From positions 14,344,533-14,408,532 of the forward strand of contig NC_049990.1 in assembly GCF_000003815.2 (NCBI RefSeq): a stretch of 64,000 nucleotides of DNA, read 5' to 3'. Source of the DNA: Branchiostoma floridae. Lineage: Eukaryota; Chordata; Leptocardii; Amphioxiformes; Branchiostomatidae. The position numbers and the translations under genes are program-made. The notes beneath the pieces were generated by a model. It was given only the letters and a program-made list of their open reading frames with translations, was not told the DNA's origin and searched no databases. Positions 36,600 to 47,659 of the stretch are shown here, piece after piece; position 1 is the stretch's first letter; each line of letters starts with the position of its first letter.

Positions 36600-38241
36600 T
36601 CAAACGTAGTTCTACACCTAGAAATTTACGTATCTATAAATTACATAATTTTATATAAAGTAGATATAAATTTGAATTAACATGATAACTCAATCATTTT
36701 TTTCATTCTCTCCATCGGCTTATTTTCCATGTGAATCCAGAAATCATGTACTGCTGGCACGCAATACATTCTGGTTCTGTATACTACAGAATGTAGTCTG
36801 ACACACACATTCCAGATTCTTTAAATGGCATAGCAAGTTGATCTTTCGATAATTATTTCCTGATAGTAGAATATTGGATGCCAACAGAATTTTGCCAGCG
36901 TGCAGGCCAAACTTAGATCTGGGCTGCGTTTTTTTAGTCCTTGTGGCCACAATCGCCGAGTTTCAGTAACGGAAGAAAAAACAAAAGATTTTAAAGCAAC
37001 CATTGCAGAATATTTAAATATCAGAGTCGGTTGTTTAAGATCAGCAATTAGAAACAGTCATAGTCATATTCTTGCCACGGGTGCCAATATGATGTTTATA
37101 CATCTACAGCACAGGTCTTTGCAGCTTTAGATTTTTCAGATTCCTCTTCATGTATTTTTTTTTGCGTTTAACTCTTCTCCTGGTTGAGCTATAGTCGTTG
37201 TCAGTAGCTAGGCTCTGCAGTTTCCGACCAAGACGATATGATGTCTTGAAATCGAGTAGTACTGTCAGTTGTAGCAAGACCTCTCATGAAAAGGCATGGG
37301 TGTGAATTCTCACCTATGGGCCTACCAAGAATGAAATGGTTCCTGCAGATTCTTGTATTGTTAGATATATTTAAAATATTTTCTGTTTATTAATCTTTCT
37401 GTTTATCAATCCTTCATTTTGGGAGTATCTATATCATGAGTACACTTGTTCATAATTCAGTGAGTGGTTGTCAACTATTACATGAAAGAAAACTATCTTT
37501 CATTCCAGCTACCATGTTTTGTTTATAGAGAAGAAAAAATCATCTTTCAAATGAAATAGATTTCAAGGTTCTTAAAAAAAGATGTCGTCACAAATGAAAA
37601 ATTAACTTTCACTTGCTCCCAAAAAATTATTGTCTGCTCGTGTTCAGAGTAGGACATTGAAAATTGTGTGAGGTAATTGTCATTGTTACCACCTTGGAAC
37701 TAGTGTCAATATTATGTGAAAGTTAGCGTACCGCTTTCTTCTTGTCTTTACGATAGTTATTCATCTGTTTTGCATTTTTGTCTTTTCCCTGGTGACACCA
37801 GTAGACTTTTGTTGCAGCAAGCTGGAAAGGCATACCATCATACTGCACACCTTTCAGCTGCCAGTACGTCCTCTTCTTAGAGAAAGGCATCTAGCGGTGT
37901 CTTAATGGGATGTTTGGAACCCTGGATTTCACAATGACCTCTTGTTTTCCATGGTACAGTGCTCCACTTACTGCGTGAAAATGTTTTGTGATTTGACGTC
38001 AAAACCCTAACTTTTCGTTTGTGCGATCGACTAGGTTGTTGATTTCTGAGTATTTCCAAACGGAGTTTGTATAGAGTGTGGTATTTTATTGTACAACTGC
38101 TAGGTCATTGTGAGTTTTAACAATTGAATGATAGTTTTTTAGCGAAGAATTGCAACTGTGACGCTATTAATGATTATAAAACTCGACATACAAATAGATG
38201 TAAAATTAATATCTCAAAATACAAAGCTAGCTAAAAAAAGG
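36600..38241. other. Unassigned DNA
   Basis: Short frames on both strands show no recognisable motif. Nothing here supports a gene. Confidence 0.5.
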
Positions 38242-38460
38242 AATGGAACTCTATCAGATCTTCAGCAAGAGTGATAGGTAGCCAGCTCCACAAGGCACTT
38301 GACTTAGAGTCATTAAAGGCACAGAAGGAGTACTTTGATCGTGCAGTCAAGAAAGCCGGCAACACGCCTTCCTTTTCTGAAGAACAGGAGAGAGCAATGG
38401 CTCATGGGGTTGAACATGAAATAGATGCAGCAGCAACTTTGGCCACAAAGATTCTTCCAG
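38242..38460 (+). pseudogene. YqaJ-like nuclease ORF, N-terminal half before an insertion
   Basis: The frame encodes RSSARVIGSQLHKALDLES, an acidic/basic helix, and MAHGVEHEIDAAATLATKILPA. This looks like the leader of YqaJ-type PD-(D/E)xK nuclease domains found in multi-copy metazoan proteins. The ORF is interrupted at 38461. The continuation, ALEPNLLVYEEG, lies at 39963 after a 1,502 bp element. Removing the element plus one copy of a 3 bp duplicated CAG leaves both halves in the same frame (coordinate difference 204, a multiple of three). The ORF was therefore probably open when it was hit. Confidence 0.55.
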
Positions 38461-39962
38461 CGCCAACATTGACAAGGGGACGCAATAGTGAATCATAGGA
38501 GCCGATGCAACTTGATTGGAAGAGGCGTTTATTCCATGATGTGTTCACTCAATCCAAGGAGCTCCTTGCTCAATCGCAGCCATGATAGAAGAGACCGAAG
38601 AGGATCATGGGATCCCTGACAGTGAAGGCAGTGACGTCACTAACTCATCAACATAACCCAATGGCGTGATTTCTCTTTATCTTCTTATTTCTCTTTCTCC
38701 TTTTTACAAAACTATCGTGTGCTAAAAATTGGGAAGAACAATAAATGCAATGTCTAAAAAAATCAAAGCCTGTTGTCTACTTTTCGTAATGAATGGTACA
38801 AATACTAAAAATCTGCAAGGTGTGCATTAACAATAGTGAAGTCCATGAAATAATCCCCTTAACAATACTTGGGAAATCTAGATCTAATGAAAAGACAGAT
38901 ATAACATTACAATGTACGTGAAGAAGAGTGTTGACTAATGAGGTAAGGTTTGTTAAACACAATATGAAAGATAACATGTAACATCAGATTGTGAATACAT
39001 TACGGACAAATGAAGATAACAGTTGAACTGAAATAGATTGTCAATGTTTTTCTGTGAGATAATGTCTAGCTACCATAAAGGGAAAATACAATATCGATTA
39101 TCTGCAGAAGAAAGAGAAAAAAAAAATACTGGTAAAGCAGAGTTCTGTTTGGGCAAAGTTCGTGACTGTCAAAGTTCTGTGACTCTCTTGGCCGGAGGTG
39201 TTAACAGTTACAGTTCGGCGTGAGCGATGTTCTTCTCGGCTGGAGCATAAGGTGCCTCTTGGCTGGTATACAGTTCAGCGGTGATCAGAAGAAGTTTGTA
39301 GAGCGGAGTTCGTGGGGGAAAGTCCGTGGGCGGTCCGCGTCAAATCGGGTAGAACGTTACGTTGAAGCAAGGAGCTTTTATCTCCTTGGTTGAAGGTTGA
39401 ACGAAAGAAACATGGCGGTTGGTGAATTTTGACGTTGTACTCACACGGCCGGGGGACACTGGGAAGATGCGGGGTTTTGCCGGATAGGTAAGCCGAGTAC
39501 TACTCCCTGCGACTTCTATGAGTCCTCTGGGGGTTGTTCAGCGAAGCTGGCACAGGGATGAGGTGTAGACACGCATAACTTCCGACCAAGGGCTCCGCTG
39601 GGGAGCTAAGACCAGATCCCCTCCTGCACAAGTGATGGCGCCATTGTTGACCTACATCCTCATTTGCTAGTGGCTTCCCGTCCACTCAGAGTGCGATCTC
39701 CCCTGCTCAAAGTTCGGGTTTGGGCCTGGGTATCGTTTCCCAGCCGCTGCACACCACGCCAACATTGACAAGGGGACGCTATAGTGAATCATAGGAGCCG
39801 ATGCAACTTGATTGGAAGAGGCGTTTATTCCATGATGTGTTCACTCAATCCAAGGAGCTCCTTGCTCAATCGCAGCCATGATAGAAGAGACCGAAGAGGA
39901 TCATGGGATCCCTGACAGTGAAGGCAGTGACGTCACTAACTCATCAACATAACCCAATGGCG
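38461..39962. mobile_element. 1.5 kb element with 206 bp terminal direct repeats inside an ORF
   Basis: The direct repeats 38461-38666 and 39757-39962 are identical except for one substitution that I can see (GACGCAATAG versus GACGCTATAG). They enclose 1,090 bp of unrelated sequence. Each repeat starts CGCCAACATTG and ends CAATGGCG, a short imperfect inverted end as in LTRs. CAG on both outer flanks is a candidate 3 bp target duplication. There is no gag-pol and no clear primer-binding site or polypurine tract. It could be a TRIM-type LTR miniature or another class. The near identity of the repeats implies a young insertion. Confidence 0.6.
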
Positions 39963-40140
39963 CAGCACTCGAACCCAACTTGCTTGTGTATGAAGAAGGC
40001 TGTATCATCATGAAGCAGGATGAGAAACCGTTTCTAGTTTTTTTGCCAAGACAGAGCCTTAGAGCCTCACAGAACTGTACAGTGAGTGCTGTTGAGATCA
40101 AGTGTCCATATACAGCAGATGTACATGACAATCGTATTGA
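39963..40140 (+). pseudogene. YqaJ-like nuclease ORF, C-terminal half up to an assembly gap
   Basis: Continues the ORF of 38242-38460: LEPNLLVYEEGCIIM, then a PFLVF strand and NCTVSAVEIKCPYTAD. EIKCPY is the catalytic ExK strand of YqaJ-type nucleases and is intact here. Where the family has a PDG-type Asp motif, this copy reads FLPRQSLR, so the first catalytic Asp appears lost. The frame runs into the N run at 40141, and the rest cannot be seen. Confidence 0.55.
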
Positions 40141-40240
40141 NNNNNNNNNNNNNNNNNNNNNNNNNNNNNNNNNNNNNNNNNNNNNNNNNNNNNNNNNNNN
40201 NNNNNNNNNNNNNNNNNNNNNNNNNNNNNNNNNNNNNNNN
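40141..40240. other. Assembly gap, 100 N
   Basis: Exactly 100 N, the conventional size for a gap of unknown length. Translations across it are meaningless. Confidence 0.99.
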
Positions 40241-40548
40241 TGATATCCATACTACTGTTTAGTTTTTCTTTTCCTATGGGCGTTTTACTCTGAGTGTTAT
40301 TACTTAGCAATGTGCAGTATAACTGGAATGTTTAATAGTTTCATTTTCTGTGGAACTTCAGAACTTATATCTCAAATCTTTGTAGAATGGAATGAATATC
40401 TGAAATTTTATGTGATGTAAGTAACTTAGAAATGTATCATCATCCTAATAACGAAATCAAAAGGATATATTTCTTAAGCTCCTTCGATATATTCCCTCAG
40501 GAATTTAATAGAACAATACAAGACAATGTTATTGATCACAAAATTTAT

Positions 40549-41395
40549 TCTGTGTTTTCCTGAGTAGGTTTTGTTAAGCTCAATTGTTTTCCTGAGTAGG
40601 GTTGATTGCAAAATACAAATCCACTGCATTTGAAGATTTAGTGGTATACTCTACAATGCCATGTGCAGTGACAACTTTAGGTCTGTTTCCTTATAATTGT
40701 CACATTGTGAATACAAATGGTAAACCTTGTATATGTAAAAACATTAACCACTGTTGCTTCGGGGAACAAGAAATACCAGCTCGAACACAAGTTACATGTC
40801 CAACAACCCTAATATATACTTTGAAAACAGCAACAAATGACAATGTCCCCTCTTTCACAGCATTGTAATGGTAAGGCAGTATTTCTCATAGCATCGATTA
40901 GTATGTGATTTGAATGTGAGGATAATTTAAACTGCAGAAATCATAATGTACTGACATTGAAAGCCTTTTTCTGTGTTTTCCTGAGTAGGTTTGGTTAAAC
41001 TCCACCAGTACTGTTATTCAGAGTACGGTTGATTACAAATCCACTGCATTTGAAGATTTAGTGGTATACTGTACATGTACAGTGGACACCTATTGGGTCT
41101 GTGTCCCTATTTGTCGCAATGTAAATACAAATGGTAAACCTTACATATTATGTAAAAACAAACCACTGTTGCTTTAATTTCTTAAAGAACAATAAATGCT
41201 AACTACAACAGAAGTTACATGTCTAACAACCCTATATACTTTGAAAGCGACAAGAAATGCCCACTATTTTGTATAATTGTAATGGAGTCACATTTATTTA
41301 TATCACAGCATGATGCCAATGGTAATATGTGATATGAATGTTTGGATAATTTAAACCTCAGAATGATACTGTACTAACAGTGAAAGCCTTTTTCC
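40549..41395. repeat. Diverged tandem duplication, unit about 420 bp
   Basis: CTGTGTTTTCCTGAGTAGGT and the following CCACTGCATTTGAAGATTTAG occur near 40550-40640 and again near 40972-41062. The two units then stay alignable to GTGAAAGCCTTTTTC near 41383. The 88-codon frame at 40602-40868 is not preserved in the second unit, so I do not call it a gene. Confidence 0.65.
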
Positions 41396-41760
41396 ATTTT
41401 TCTTTTAGTGGGCATGAAGTTATATGTTTGATAATGTTCCAGAATAAAGTCAGTGTTCAACTGTATGAATATTGGATTCTCCATGCTATTCAATGACCTG
41501 AATTTTCTATCATTGGTAGTAGGTTTAATGTCACATAGTGTTGTATACGTTTTGAAATCTCTCCATGTGGAGCTGCCAAAAAGTGATAAACTCTTCAACA
41601 TGAATATCCCTACCAGTTATATACACCAAATTGAATAAATTAATTATAGGTAATATTACAAGATAAATGCAAAGTCAACATTCTCATAGCTCCACATGTG
41701 AATAGCTGTTGAAATGTTAGAACAACATGAAAACAAACAACTTATGAGCTAAAAGTAAAA

Positions 41761-42325
41761 CTAGACTGTTCTAAGTGTGGATAGTGTATGAGCTTTTAGC
41801 TCATCCTCCTGATCAAACCTATGGCAACATTTCTCACACACATACTTTGCCGGTTGGGGTTGGGTATGAGTCTTCGTATGTTTCTTTAAGACATCTTTAG
41901 ACTTGAATGCCTTCCCACATGTGTCGCACAAGAATGTACCAACATGTGTCTCTTCAGGTACTGTTCACACTTAAACTCTTTCGAACAAACTGTGCACTTT
42001 GCTGGTCTTTCATCCCCTTGTGGATGCAATTGTCTCATGTGAGTGATCAAGCCCCTTTTGTACTTGAACTTCTTCTGGCATACATCACACACATGCTGAG
42101 TTTCTCCAGAGTGGATAACCTGGTGTTCTTTCAGTCTGGCGTCTTTTGGGAAGAATTTCTCAAATATGTAGCATTTGTGTCCATCTGGGTCATGCAGTCT
42201 CCTGTGCTGTAGCAGACTGGACCTTCTTGCGTAACTGTTGCCACAGACAGTGCACACATGCTTCTTCTCCTTGTTGTGACTGGCCAGATGGTCATGAAAG
42301 TCTCGGCCATACACAAAGTCCATGG
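41761..42325 (-). CDS. C2H2 zinc-finger protein, last exon with a frameshift
   Basis: A pyrimidine-rich acceptor ending CAG (42326-42328) precedes the exon, which opens with a half finger (FHDHLASHN). Clear C2H2 fingers follow: HVCTVCGNSY...H-x3-H, one with its second Cys replaced by Phe (KCYIF), HVCDVCQKKF...H-x4-H and AKCTVCSKEF...H-x3-H. After HMLVH the frame shifts. FLCDTCGKAF...HTKTH and a last partial finger (YVCEKCCHRF, no second His) are encoded one frame over, ending at a TAG at 41761-41763. The linkers are not all TGEKP. It would be a nuclear DNA-binding factor if functional. The frameshift, lost Cys and missing His argue for a decaying gene, or for a sequence error near 41945. Upstream exons would lie towards the gap at 43077. 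Confidence 0.7.
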
Positions 42326-42574
42326 CTGAAATGTGAATTTTAAAAAAAGTCAGTCTTTGTCTGGAAATACAACAAAAACTAAACATTGGAAACAACCTAT
42401 AAACATCATACCTTATTACCTGATTAACATAAAACCATTAACGTTATACAAGGACATAGAGTCCATTCCAAGACACCATGCGGATGTTTGTTGCCATTGT
42501 TTAGAATTGAGTTTTAGAATTGAAGTTTTGTAATTATATGTCTAGGACATTTGATACTTCAGAAATATTTTTAA

Positions 42575-42720
42575 CACTGTTTCAACTTTATAGATATTTC
42601 CCTGGTCCTGTAAAACTTTGGAAATATTCATGGTGTGGAATTGGATACTTCTAATGGTTTCTAAATAATGATAACAGCATTCTACCATTATTTACCATTT
42701 TCTACCATTTTCTACCATTT
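42575..42720. repeat. Dispersed repeat shared with 63185-63312
   Basis: TGTTTCAACTTTATA, CCCTGGTCCTG and CTACCATTATTTACCATT occur in the same order and spacing at about 63189-63308. Here it continues into short tandem CTACCATTTT units. Function unknown. Confidence 0.65.
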
Positions 42721-43076
42721 TTTGTAAATGGTTCGGTGGGCTGGGAAGATAGCAATTCACACATCCTTGCAAAGTATGGTTGGGTGCCATGCAACAATGG
42801 CCCACCACAAAGGATCCACCAGTGCCCAGCAGTGAAATCTAAAAATATACAGATGCAACAATAGGGCTTACTTTTATGGGGGCAATAAACTAATTTTACC
42901 ATTTGGCCAGGTTTACCATTTTTTGTAAATATTTGTAAATGTGAAATAATCACAGACAGGTTTCATAATTATTCTAAATAAAGATATTTTTGTACAGTTA
43001 CTTTCAAAATGTTTGTAAAATATTCAAAGAAATTCAAATAAATGAGTATTTCCTAGTCAAATATTTGAAAATAATA

Positions 43077-43176
43077 NNNNNNNNNNNNNNNNNNNNNNNN
43101 NNNNNNNNNNNNNNNNNNNNNNNNNNNNNNNNNNNNNNNNNNNNNNNNNNNNNNNNNNNNNNNNNNNNNNNNNNNN
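43077..43176. other. Assembly gap, 100 N
   Basis: Second run of exactly 100 N. Confidence 0.99.
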
Positions 43177-43356
43177 ATATGAAAAGATGATACTTTGGCT
43201 CCGATGATGAGAGATACTCTGTCACCTGATAGGCTAGGCTAGGTTACACAAAACCTCCCTTAGATGACGTTAGAAGAAGAAATTGTGGACGACCTACCTC
43301 GCCTCTGGTACCCAAAACGCTCACTGGACGGCCCTTCAGTACCGGAGTTTTCTCCC

Positions 43357-43613
43357 CGACCGTCGAATTTGCCTCCGCATTGCCGAATTTGTCTGTGTAA
43401 CCGTCGAATTTTTCCGTATAACCGTCGAATTTTTCTGTGTAACCGTCGAATTTGTCTGTGTAACCGTCAAATTTGTATGTTTAACCGTCGAATTTGTCTG
43501 TGTAACCGTCGAATTTTTCTGTGTAACTGTCGAATTTGCCTTTGCAACCGTCGAATCGATCTCCGGGACTATCGAAATTGTCCCTCCGGAGTGTCGAAAA
43601 CGTCTTTGCAACC
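43357..43613. repeat. 21 bp VNTR, CCGTCGAATTTGTCTGTGTAA unit
   Basis: About ten units of 21 bp share CCGTCGAATTT and become degenerate towards the right end. Since 21 is a multiple of three, frames stay open on both strands; the minus frame reads as NSTVTQT heptads. No start, splice or homology evidence supports translation. Confidence 0.85.
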
Positions 43614-44523
43614 TATGACGTAGATTGTCCCCCGTGATATTGATCCACCTGAAACGAGAGGCTGTTGAGATTCCACTGTCGCCAGGGTCACCAACAGTAT
43701 CCGTTCTTCAAAACATAGACAAAAGGTAACGTTACAACCACGCATACAAAATGGAAATTGCTAATGAAAAAAGGAGCAAAAAAAAAAAAACCGGCTATTT
43801 CAAGCATACGACGAGAAGTTCGAACTCGGCACATATAAAATTGTGAGATGGCGGGGTAAGGCGCAACTCGGTAAAAAATAAGACCTGTGCGTCCGAAGAC
43901 AAAAGATGACCACTTATACACCTGTATCCCAGATGAAGAGCCACCAAGGGAATGGTGAGACGAGGACTGATTGAACTGAGTCTTATAATTGAACTCTGTG
44001 CAGAACTATTTATTTATAAGCCTAATTGCAATTACGTGCGCAAATTGCATGACAGGTAAAATTCGACAATTTGGGGGACAACTTGCCAAAAAAAGGCGTT
44101 GCATCAAGCGTGTGAAGTGTAGCGTTTGTGAGCGTCGCCAACAGAGAGAGGTATTCCAACATGACAGGTACGACCTCTCGTTCTAAATAGGATTCTAGAA
44201 CTGTCAGTTAAGTTTCTGAAGTCTAGTATGGTGTTAAGACGTGTGTTTGAGTTTTGCTGAAAATATCTAGTGCGAAGTAACTGCTATTCTTAAAATTTTC
44301 CAACGTTTCTTCTTCCGGTAAGGTTGACTCAAAATGTGTCCGTAAGTGATTTTTTTTTTCATTTCATTTTCGTTCCGTAATAGATGAAAATGTGAAAGGA
44401 CATACACAAGAACTAAAGCACTGGACAAATCATTGAAAGATTACTTCCGAGTCATAGGCTTGAAACAAGAACTTGCGGGTTACAGAGCGTGGTCTGCTTG
44501 CACACCCATAGAAAGCGTTCTTA

Positions 44524-44881
44524 AGTGCTACCCCTGATGGACTGTTGCAGTTTACCTGCTATGGGGAAGGGCTTTTAAAAGTGTCCGCGAACACCAGCTA
44601 TGGAGCAGCCCTGTGAAAGCAACACCAACATCCTCCAGCTGTCTGAAACTGGGAAGACAGAACTGAAACTGAACCACACATACTACTTCCAAGTGCAGAT
44701 GCAGATGGCGGTTACAAGGAGACGCTGGTGCGACTTCTTTGTATACTCCCAGGGAGTTTCAAGGGTTTGGGCATGGGGAACTGACATGAATATCACAACT
44801 GAGTTAGACAATAAGCATACCTCCAATGGAGTTTCTGGCTTGTTCTCATTATATAGCGATTTTAGGTTTGAAATTGCCTGA
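44524..44881 (+). pseudogene. YqaJ-type nuclease relic with lost catalytic residues
   Basis: The frame at 44524 gives SATPDGLLQFTCYGEGLLKV, matching the family's GASPDGLxxCxCCGxGLLEIKCP core. PDG Asp is kept, but the ExK pair reads KVS. After a stop the neighbouring frame (from 44600) continues LKLNHTYYFQVQMQMAVTRRRWCDFFVYS. This is the downstream YYxQVQxQM...WCDFxVY block of the same domain. Colinear blocks, a frameshift and lost catalytic residues show a dead copy of a domain that, when active, acts as a PD-(D/E)xK exonuclease-like fold. Confidence 0.65.
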
Positions 44882-45006
44882 TTTTGGTGACAGGCAGAAA
44901 CCACCTTACACAGTGTACAAAAGCAATGAGTGAGCCAAGGAGGTAAAAAAAAAACCTCCTTGGTGCCATCTGAGTGACATCATCTGCCAGGGCCTCAGCC
45001 AATCTG

Positions 45007-45076
45007 GCTTTACCTGCCAAACTATTAGAACTTCTGTTTTAGACTAGATTTGTGATACTTTTTATAAGTAAATGTA

Positions 45077-45111
<35 letters not shown>

Positions 45112-46372
45112 CTTTATAAGTATATATATATATACACTCGGCACAAAAAGTTTGGAATATCAACTTTGGTATATCATATTTCCGTTATTTATGCATCAAT
45201 TTCAATGTATTATATATCAATAGAAAGCTTATGTGGTTTTCTTTCCTATGGTATCAAACTTATTATGATTGTAAACACATAAAACGAGCACAAGGCCTGC
45301 TTACGTGAGTGGGTCACGAAAGAAAAGTGCCCAAATTCCCCTACTTCTGATCTGTTCAACACTGCATTGTCCTGTTGTTATTGGCGCGTGTGTCACTGGT
45401 TCAATCAATCCTCTTTTCACCTCACATTTTGTATACGGAACATGCAAGGTTTTAGTACACTTGAGTAGAGTTCATCTGCCCTTTCGATACTTGGATGGCA
45501 GAATTAAAGCGTGGATGCGGCAAGAGTAACTTTCGGCATTTGGTGGTGGAGTCAGCGTCGTGGTGTGGGGCGGTATAACCACCATAGGGTAAACAAGACT
45601 CGTCATCATTCCAGGCAAATTAATGTGGTGACATATAGGGACACCATCCTCCATCCAGTAGCAACATTCTACCGCTTCAATGTTGGACCAAATGCCATTC
45701 TTCTAGATTACAACACCAGTCCACACAGAGCAAGGACCATTGGATGCTGGAGCACAGACTTAGGGTGGAATAGCCTTCCTACGGCTTATGGCTAGCACTC
45801 GATTGATCACCTCTTGCCATGGTTCAGATTTTTTGCTTGAATAAAGAGTAATAGTAGCTTTGATTGACATGTCCTGTTTATTCAACTTGCCTTCATTCAA
45901 AAGTCAATACTGACGGAAGAAAATGAGCAGAATGTAGTGATTGACTTTAGTAGGGTAATTTTGGCACTTTATCTTTAGGACCCCCTGTGCGTAAGCGGGC
46001 CTAGTCCTCGTTCCATGAATTTACACTCATAAAATACTCTACTTAGATATGCTAAAAAGAAACTTGGATGTTCTGTATACCAAACGTTAGGGGATAAAAG
46101 GATTGATTGAATCATTGTCGCGGCCATAACAACGGTTGAACCGGACGATACAGTTTTGAACAGAAACGGAGGAATTTGGGCACTTTTTTTTCGTGACCCA
46201 CTCACGTTAGCAGGCCTAGTGTATGTTCCATGAGTTAACAATGATAATGAGTTTGATACCATTGGAAAGAAAATCATGCAAGCTTTCTATAGATATATAA
46301 TATATTGAAATTGATGCAGAAACAACATAAATATGATCAACCGAAGTTGGTATTCCAAACTTTTTGTGCTGA

Positions 46373-46439
<67 letters not shown>

Positions 46440-46535
46440 TTATAATTACTTTATAAGTATATATATATTTACTTATAAAAGTATCACAAATCTAGTCTAA
46501 AACAGAAGTTCTAATAGTTTGGCAGGTAAAGTCAC
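45007..46535. repeat. Older inverted repeat split by a Tc1 insertion
   Basis: CCTGCCAAACTATTAGAAC and the following 60 bp at 45016-45085 reappear as the reverse complement at about 46455-46530. Its TA-rich centre, now expanded (TA)n, contains the Tc1 copy at 45135-46375. The outer element is a foldback sequence without an ORF. Confidence 0.8.
45135..46375 (+). mobile_element. Degenerate Tc1/mariner element with long inverted repeats
   Basis: The termini CACTCGGCACAAAAAGTTTG (left) and its near-complement (right, ending GTGCTGAGTG) are flanked by TA on each side, within a (TA)n tract. The inverted repeats extend inward about 300 bp, with diverged pairing. Between them, plus-strand frames retain Tc1 transposase blocks in order: DGRIKAWMRQE, GGGVSVVVWGGI, TYRDTILHPV, GPNAILLDYNTSPHRAR. 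They are separated by stops and frameshifts. The catalytic HDNA-type motif reads DYNTS. The N-terminal DNA-binding region and the final catalytic segment are missing, so it is a dead, internally deleted copy. Confidence 0.85.
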
Positions 46536-46539
46536 ATTT

Positions 46540-46982
46540 TTGGCTGATATCTCAATACTTCATATCAGTGGCCTTTTTTTCCCATGGCTATAAATTCCAA
46601 GACATCAATAATAGAGATGTGGTGAATCATAAAACACAATAGGTGATGTGGAAAATGAAGAAAGCAACTTGGTGTTGCCTATAACTGTCTCCATATCGAG
46701 TCATAAATCCTGGCAACAGCATTTTGTATATTGTTTAAGTGAGAACAGGATTACTATCAATTATCATTTCAACAAACTTAGCATTTGAAGTAAACTATCA
46801 TAATAACAGTCACAGATTTGCTCAAGGATTAAGCAGACAATACAATTAAAGTTTAAACATCAATATTATGCAAGTAGCACATCTGTGTTTCATGATTTCA
46901 TCACTTATTGAATCTAGGAGGGCATATTTTGCTTCCTGTATCGTATATGCAAGCGAGGAGGTTATAAACTCAATGATGCAAG

Positions 46983-47022
<40 letters not shown>

Positions 47023-47144
47023 CACCACAATCAAAAGATGTCCTGTGATGTTCACTGCATCATCCTAGGTTAGCCTTCCTAATCTCAAACAAAGTTAGCT
47101 TTTGATATATTGACTGGTTTCCACAAGGCAATATTAGCTATATA
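46540..47144. other. Unassigned AT-rich DNA with (TA)n
   Basis: No supported gene. A TA microsatellite occupies about 46984-47022 and accounts for the Ile/Tyr runs in open frames there. Confidence 0.55.
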
Positions 47145-47152
47145 GTGAGCTA

Positions 47153-47550
47153 TAGGGGTGGGTACCGAGGTCCGGTTCAGGTCCAGAGGATCAGGTCCTG
47201 GTCCGGACCTGAACCTGGACCTGGACCTGAGTATGTCGAAACTTGTGAATGGACAATACTCAAAACAACGGTTCATTTCGCTACAAAGAAATCTGTTTTG
47301 TGGAGTGTTTGATTACCACTGGCTTTTTAAAATCCTACAAGGCTAACTGCCTCTGTACGACTTACTGTAAAACTGACTATAGGCTCTACTCTACTTCGCT
47401 CTTGTTATTTTCATTGACCAGTAGGCCCCAAAACGTGTGAATGCCTGTTCATTTTCCAATAGGTCCAACAACCGGTCCACCAATTTTTTTAAGGTTCGTT
47501 TTTTTCTGGACCGGTCCATTAACATTAAGAAAAACCAGTACCCACCCTTA
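47153..47550. mobile_element. 398 bp hAT-type miniature element with 8 bp target duplication
   Basis: The direct repeat GTGAGCTA at 47145-47152 and 47551-47558 flanks terminal inverted repeats TAGGGGTGGGTAC / TAAGGGTGGGTAC. An 8 bp duplication and a short TA(G)GGGTGGG end are typical of hAT elements. The subterminal region is a tandem of GGTCC/GGACC words, which also appear inverted near the other end (GGACCGGTCC). There is no ORF. Confidence 0.88.
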
Positions 47551-47659
47551 GTGAGCTACTTAAAGAAACAGTAAGACAGTCAACTCTTTTGTGTAATGTA
47601 ATTAGATGCTTTAGGTTGAACACAGATAACAGCCTGGCCTTTTGAATGCCTTCATCAAG

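Noticed and set aside
39980-40310. Open frames running through the N block
   Set aside because: Translation of unknown bases is meaningless; only the part before 40141 was used.
46846-47068. Ile/Tyr-rich frames near 47.0 kb
   Set aside because: They are translations of a (TA)n microsatellite.
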